Assembly (NCBI RefSeq): GCF_014161445.1 | Contig: NZ_JABBXA010000010.1 | Coordinates: 124,001 to 188,000, forward strand | Direction: 5' to 3' | DNA: 64,000 nt | From: Microbispora sp. H13382 | GTDB taxonomy: Bacteria > Actinomycetota > Actinomycetes > Streptosporangiales > Streptosporangiaceae | Program-made: the position numbers and the translations under genes | Notes under the pieces: model-generated | Seen by the model: only the letters and a program-made list of their open reading frames with translations | Told to the model about the DNA's origin: nothing | Database searches by the model: none | Shown: positions 62,064-64,000 of the stretch, piece by piece | How the letters are laid out: each line of letters opens with the position of its first letter | How positions within the stretch are numbered: the first letter of the stretch is position 1

Positions 62064-63341
62064 ATGGAAAGCCTCGACAGGGGCCGGCGCGCCGCCGGCC
62101 TGGGCCTGGTGGTCCTCGCCGTCACCGGCGGGCTCACCGCGTGCTCCGGGTCGCCCGGCGGTGACGGCGGCGCCCCGGCGGGCGCGGGCCAGGCCGCAGG
62201 CGGAGGGACCTACACGATCTGGGACCCGTACCCGCAGTTCGACGACTCCTCCGACTGGGTGAAGCTGCTCACCCAGTGCGGCACGCAGGCCGGGGTGACC
62301 GTCAAGCGGACCGCCTACGACACCACCGACCTGACCAACAAGGCGCTGCTCGCGGCCCAGCAGGGCAACTCGCCGGACGTGCTGATCGTGGACAACCCGG
62401 TCGTCTCGACGCTGGTCGAGGCGGGCGTGCTGACCTCGACCGACGAGACGAAGATCGACACCTCGGCCGTCTCGCCGAACCTGCTGGCCGCGGGCCAGAT
62501 CGGCGGCAAGACGTACGGCATCCCCATCGGGGCGAACACCCTTGCCCTCTACTACAACAAGCAGGTGCTGAAGAAGGCCGGGGTGGACGCGGCCGCGGTG
62601 AAGGACTGGGCGTCGATGACGGCGGCGCTGGAGAAGGTGAAGGCGGCGGGCAAGAAGGGCATCACGTTCTCCGCCATCGGTACCGAGGAGGGCAGCTTCC
62701 AGTTCCTGCCGTGGTTCTGGGGCGCGGGCGCGAACCTCACCAAGCTGGACTCGGCGGAGGGCGTGGCGGCGCTGTCGCTGTGGACCGACTGGGTGAAGAA
62801 GGGGTACGCCCCCACCTCGGTGATCAACAACACTCAGACCACGAGCTGGCAGGAGTTCGCGACCGGCGATTTCGCGTTCGGCGAGAACGGCACCTGGCAG
62901 CTGGCCAACGCCAAGAAGACCGGTTTCGAGTACGGGATCATCCCGATCCCCGCCAAGGGCGGCGGCACCGCCCCGGCGCCGACCGGAGGCGAGTTCGTCA
63001 GCGTGCCCGTGCAGAAGGACATCGCACGTTACGTCGCCTCGCAGAAGCTGGTGACGTGCGTGGCCAGCACCGGCAACTCGCTGACCACCACGACGACGCT
63101 GTCGTACATCGCGCCGACCGAGGAGGTGCAGGCCACGCAGGTCGAGCAGAACGCCGAGCTGAAGGTGTGGGTGGAGGCGGTCAAGGCGGCCAAGGGCCGC
63201 ACCAGCGACGATCTCGGCACCAAGTACCCGAAGATCTCCGAGCCCATGTGGAAGGCGATGCAGGCCGCGCTGAGCGGGTCGCAGCCGCCGCAGGAGGCGC
63301 TGACGGCCGCCCAGGCCACGGCGGCGAGCGCCGTTCAATAG
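62064..63341 (+). CDS. Sugar ABC transporter substrate-binding lipoprotein
   Basis: The 425-residue protein has a lipoprotein signal (LVVLAVTGGLTAC, lipid-anchored C27), a Gly/Ala linker and a family 1 solute-binding fold: YTIWDPYPQFDDSSDWVKLL, LLAAQQGNSPDVLIVDNPVVSTLVEAG, GIPIGANTLALYYNKQVLKKAGV, FQFLPWFWGAGANLTKLDSAEGVAALSLWTDWV, FGENGTWQLANAKKTGFEYGIIPIPAKGGGTA. It would capture oligosaccharides outside the membrane and pass them to the permeases. AAGGAAG lies 8 bp before ATG. A stem-loop separates it from the permease gene, probably allowing excess binding protein. Confidence 0.93.
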   Translation: MESLDRGRRAAGLGLVVLAVTGGLTACSGSPGGDGGAPAGAGQAAGGGTYTIWDPYPQFDDSSDWVKLLTQCGTQAGVTVKRTAYDTTDLTNKALLAAQQGNSPDVLIVDNPVVSTLVEAGVLTSTDETKIDTSAVSPNLLAAGQIGGKTYGIPIGANTLALYYNKQVLKKAGVDAAAVKDWASMTAALEKVKAAGKKGITFSAIGTEEGSFQFLPWFWGAGANLTKLDSAEGVAALSLWTDWVKKGYAPTSVINNTQTTSWQEFATGDFAFGENGTWQLANAKKTGFEYGIIPIPAKGGGTAPAPTGGEFVSVPVQKDIARYVASQKLVTCVASTGNSLTTTTTLSYIAPTEEVQATQVEQNAELKVWVEAVKAAKGRTSDDLGTKYPKISEPMWKAMQAALSGSQPPQEALTAAQATAASAVQ

Positions 63342-63376
63342 GCGCGGCTCATTAGGCGGCTCGGTAGGCGCGGCGC

Positions 63377-63401
63377 GCGGGCCCGGAGCATCCGGGCCCG
63401 C
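63377..63401 (+). terminator. Intercistronic hairpin between binding protein and permease genes
   Basis: GCGGGCCCGGA-GCA-TCCGGGCCCGC, an 11-bp perfect stem without a U-tract. Such loops often protect the upstream mRNA and reduce downstream expression. Confidence 0.65.
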
Positions 63402-63424
63402 CCTCTCGTCAGACGAAGGAAAGC

Positions 63425-64000
63425 ATGAAACACGCAACACAGACGCCGGCTCCGCGCGCGGGGGAGAACCGGCGGGAGCGGGTTCCGGCGCCGCGTTCCC
63501 AGGGCGCCGGCAGCGCTCACCGCGCGCCCGCACGGCGATCGGGCCAGTGGGCGGCATGGGCGTTCCTCGCGCCGATGGTGGTCTATCTGCTCGCGTTCTA
63601 CGTCTACCCGCTGTACCGCAACGTCGACCTGAGCCTGCGCGACTACACGGTGCGGTCGTTCGTCCGGGGGGACGCGCCGTTCACCGGGCTCGCCAACTAC
63701 GCGAAGGTCGTCCGCGACGCCACGTTCGGGCCGGCGCTGTGGCACACGGTGGTGTTCACCGTGGTGTCGCTGGCCTTCCAGTTCACCATCGGGCTCGCCC
63801 TGGCCATGTTCTTCACCCGGAGCTTCCGGCTGTCGGCGACGTTGCGCGCGCTGTTCCTGGTGCCGTGGCTGCTGCCGCTGATCGTGTCGTCCTCGACGTG
63901 GTCGTGGATGCTCAACAGCGAGTCGGGCGTGGTCAACGCGGTGCTCGCGGCGGTGGGCATCGACCCGGTCAACTGGCTGACGTCGCCGGACTGGTCGCTG
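63425..64000 (+). CDS. ABC transporter permease (sugar, MalF/UgpA type), cut by window end
   Basis: The visible 192 codons start at ATG 63425 (AAGGA at 5 bp) and stay open to the last base. A polar, Arg-rich N-terminal region of about 40 residues precedes the first helix WAAWAFLAPMVVYLLAFYVYPLYRNVDLSLRDYT. Helices ALWHTVVFTVVSLAFQFTIGLALAMFF and ATLRALFLVPWLLPLIVSSSTWSWML follow. This is the binding-protein-dependent inner-membrane fold of MalF/UgpA-type proteins. The EAA loop lies beyond the window. It is in the operon with the binding protein. Confidence 0.9.
   Translation, partial: MKHATQTPAPRAGENRRERVPAPRSQGAGSAHRAPARRSGQWAAWAFLAPMVVYLLAFYVYPLYRNVDLSLRDYTVRSFVRGDAPFTGLANYAKVVRDATFGPALWHTVVFTVVSLAFQFTIGLALAMFFTRSFRLSATLRALFLVPWLLPLIVSSSTWSWMLNSESGVVNAVLAAVGIDPVNWLTSPDWSL

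Overview
The window is very GC-rich DNA (strong G/C bias at third codon positions, many GTG starts, AGGAGG-type ribosome binding sites). It looks like the chromosome of a sporulating, soil-type actinomycete. The gene content (large secreted hydrolases, an NRPS, a SARP regulator, actinomycete-type mercury and cold-shock genes) fits Streptosporangiaceae or a close relative; the family assignment is inference. No tRNA, rRNA, CRISPR array or replication origin was seen.

Region 1 (1-8.3 kb): a TetR regulator with a dyad operator; a very large secreted protein joining a transglycosylase-like domain, a golvesin-like domain and an SGNH hydrolase; a SARP/BTAD regulator with 11-bp phased repeats; an internally shortened ArsR-type regulator; and a small secreted protein whose stop codon is the exact insertion point of a complete IS630-family element. 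Region 2 (8.3-19.4 kb): a 3-hydroxyisobutyrate dehydrogenase-like/SDR pair, a Tat-exported PhoD phosphatase, and a divergent locus with two ThDP-dependent pyruvate oxidase-like enzymes around a FAD/FeS 2-hydroxyacid dehydrogenase that carries a one-base frameshift. Region 3 (19.4-29 kb): a SpoIIE-type phosphatase, a KtrAB-type K+ uptake pair, a PadR gene joined to a membrane protein through two tandem 98-bp mini-ORF repeats, a DUF1801-like protein, a secreted peptidoglycan amidase and a secreted trypsin-like protease.

Region 4 (29-39.5 kb): a two-gene, three-module NRPS (A-T-C-A-T / C-A-T-TE) whose second protein ends in a fused MFS exporter and whose thioesterase has Cys in the nucleophile position. 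Region 5 (39.6-44.8 kb): plant cell-wall hydrolases (GH54+CBM42, ricin+GH43, GH11+CBM2), with paired CTGAAA-N-TTTCAG palindromes and a LacI-type box between them. Region 6 (44.8-56.8 kb): small and decayed genes (TPR remnant, helicase remnant, broken HAD hydrolase), a vanadium haloperoxidase, a VWA surface protein, a cold-shock protein with a structured leader, an EVE-domain protein, a pseudo-metallopeptidase and a MerR-type heavy-metal operon. Region 7 (57-64 kb): a LacI repressor divergent from GH127, a clan-A glycosidase, a sugar-binding lipoprotein and an ABC permease cut by the window end.

The enzymes of regions 5 and 7 are complementary: the secreted GH54, GH43 and GH11 enzymes would open arabinoxylan or arabinan outside the cell, the ABC system would import arabino-oligosaccharides, and the cytoplasmic GH127 would finish their hydrolysis. 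Recurrent short tandem duplications (18-bp units at 19.25 and 24.58 kb, 98-bp units at 23.2 kb, a repeat-built NRPS linker) suggest active repeat slippage or spread in this genome.
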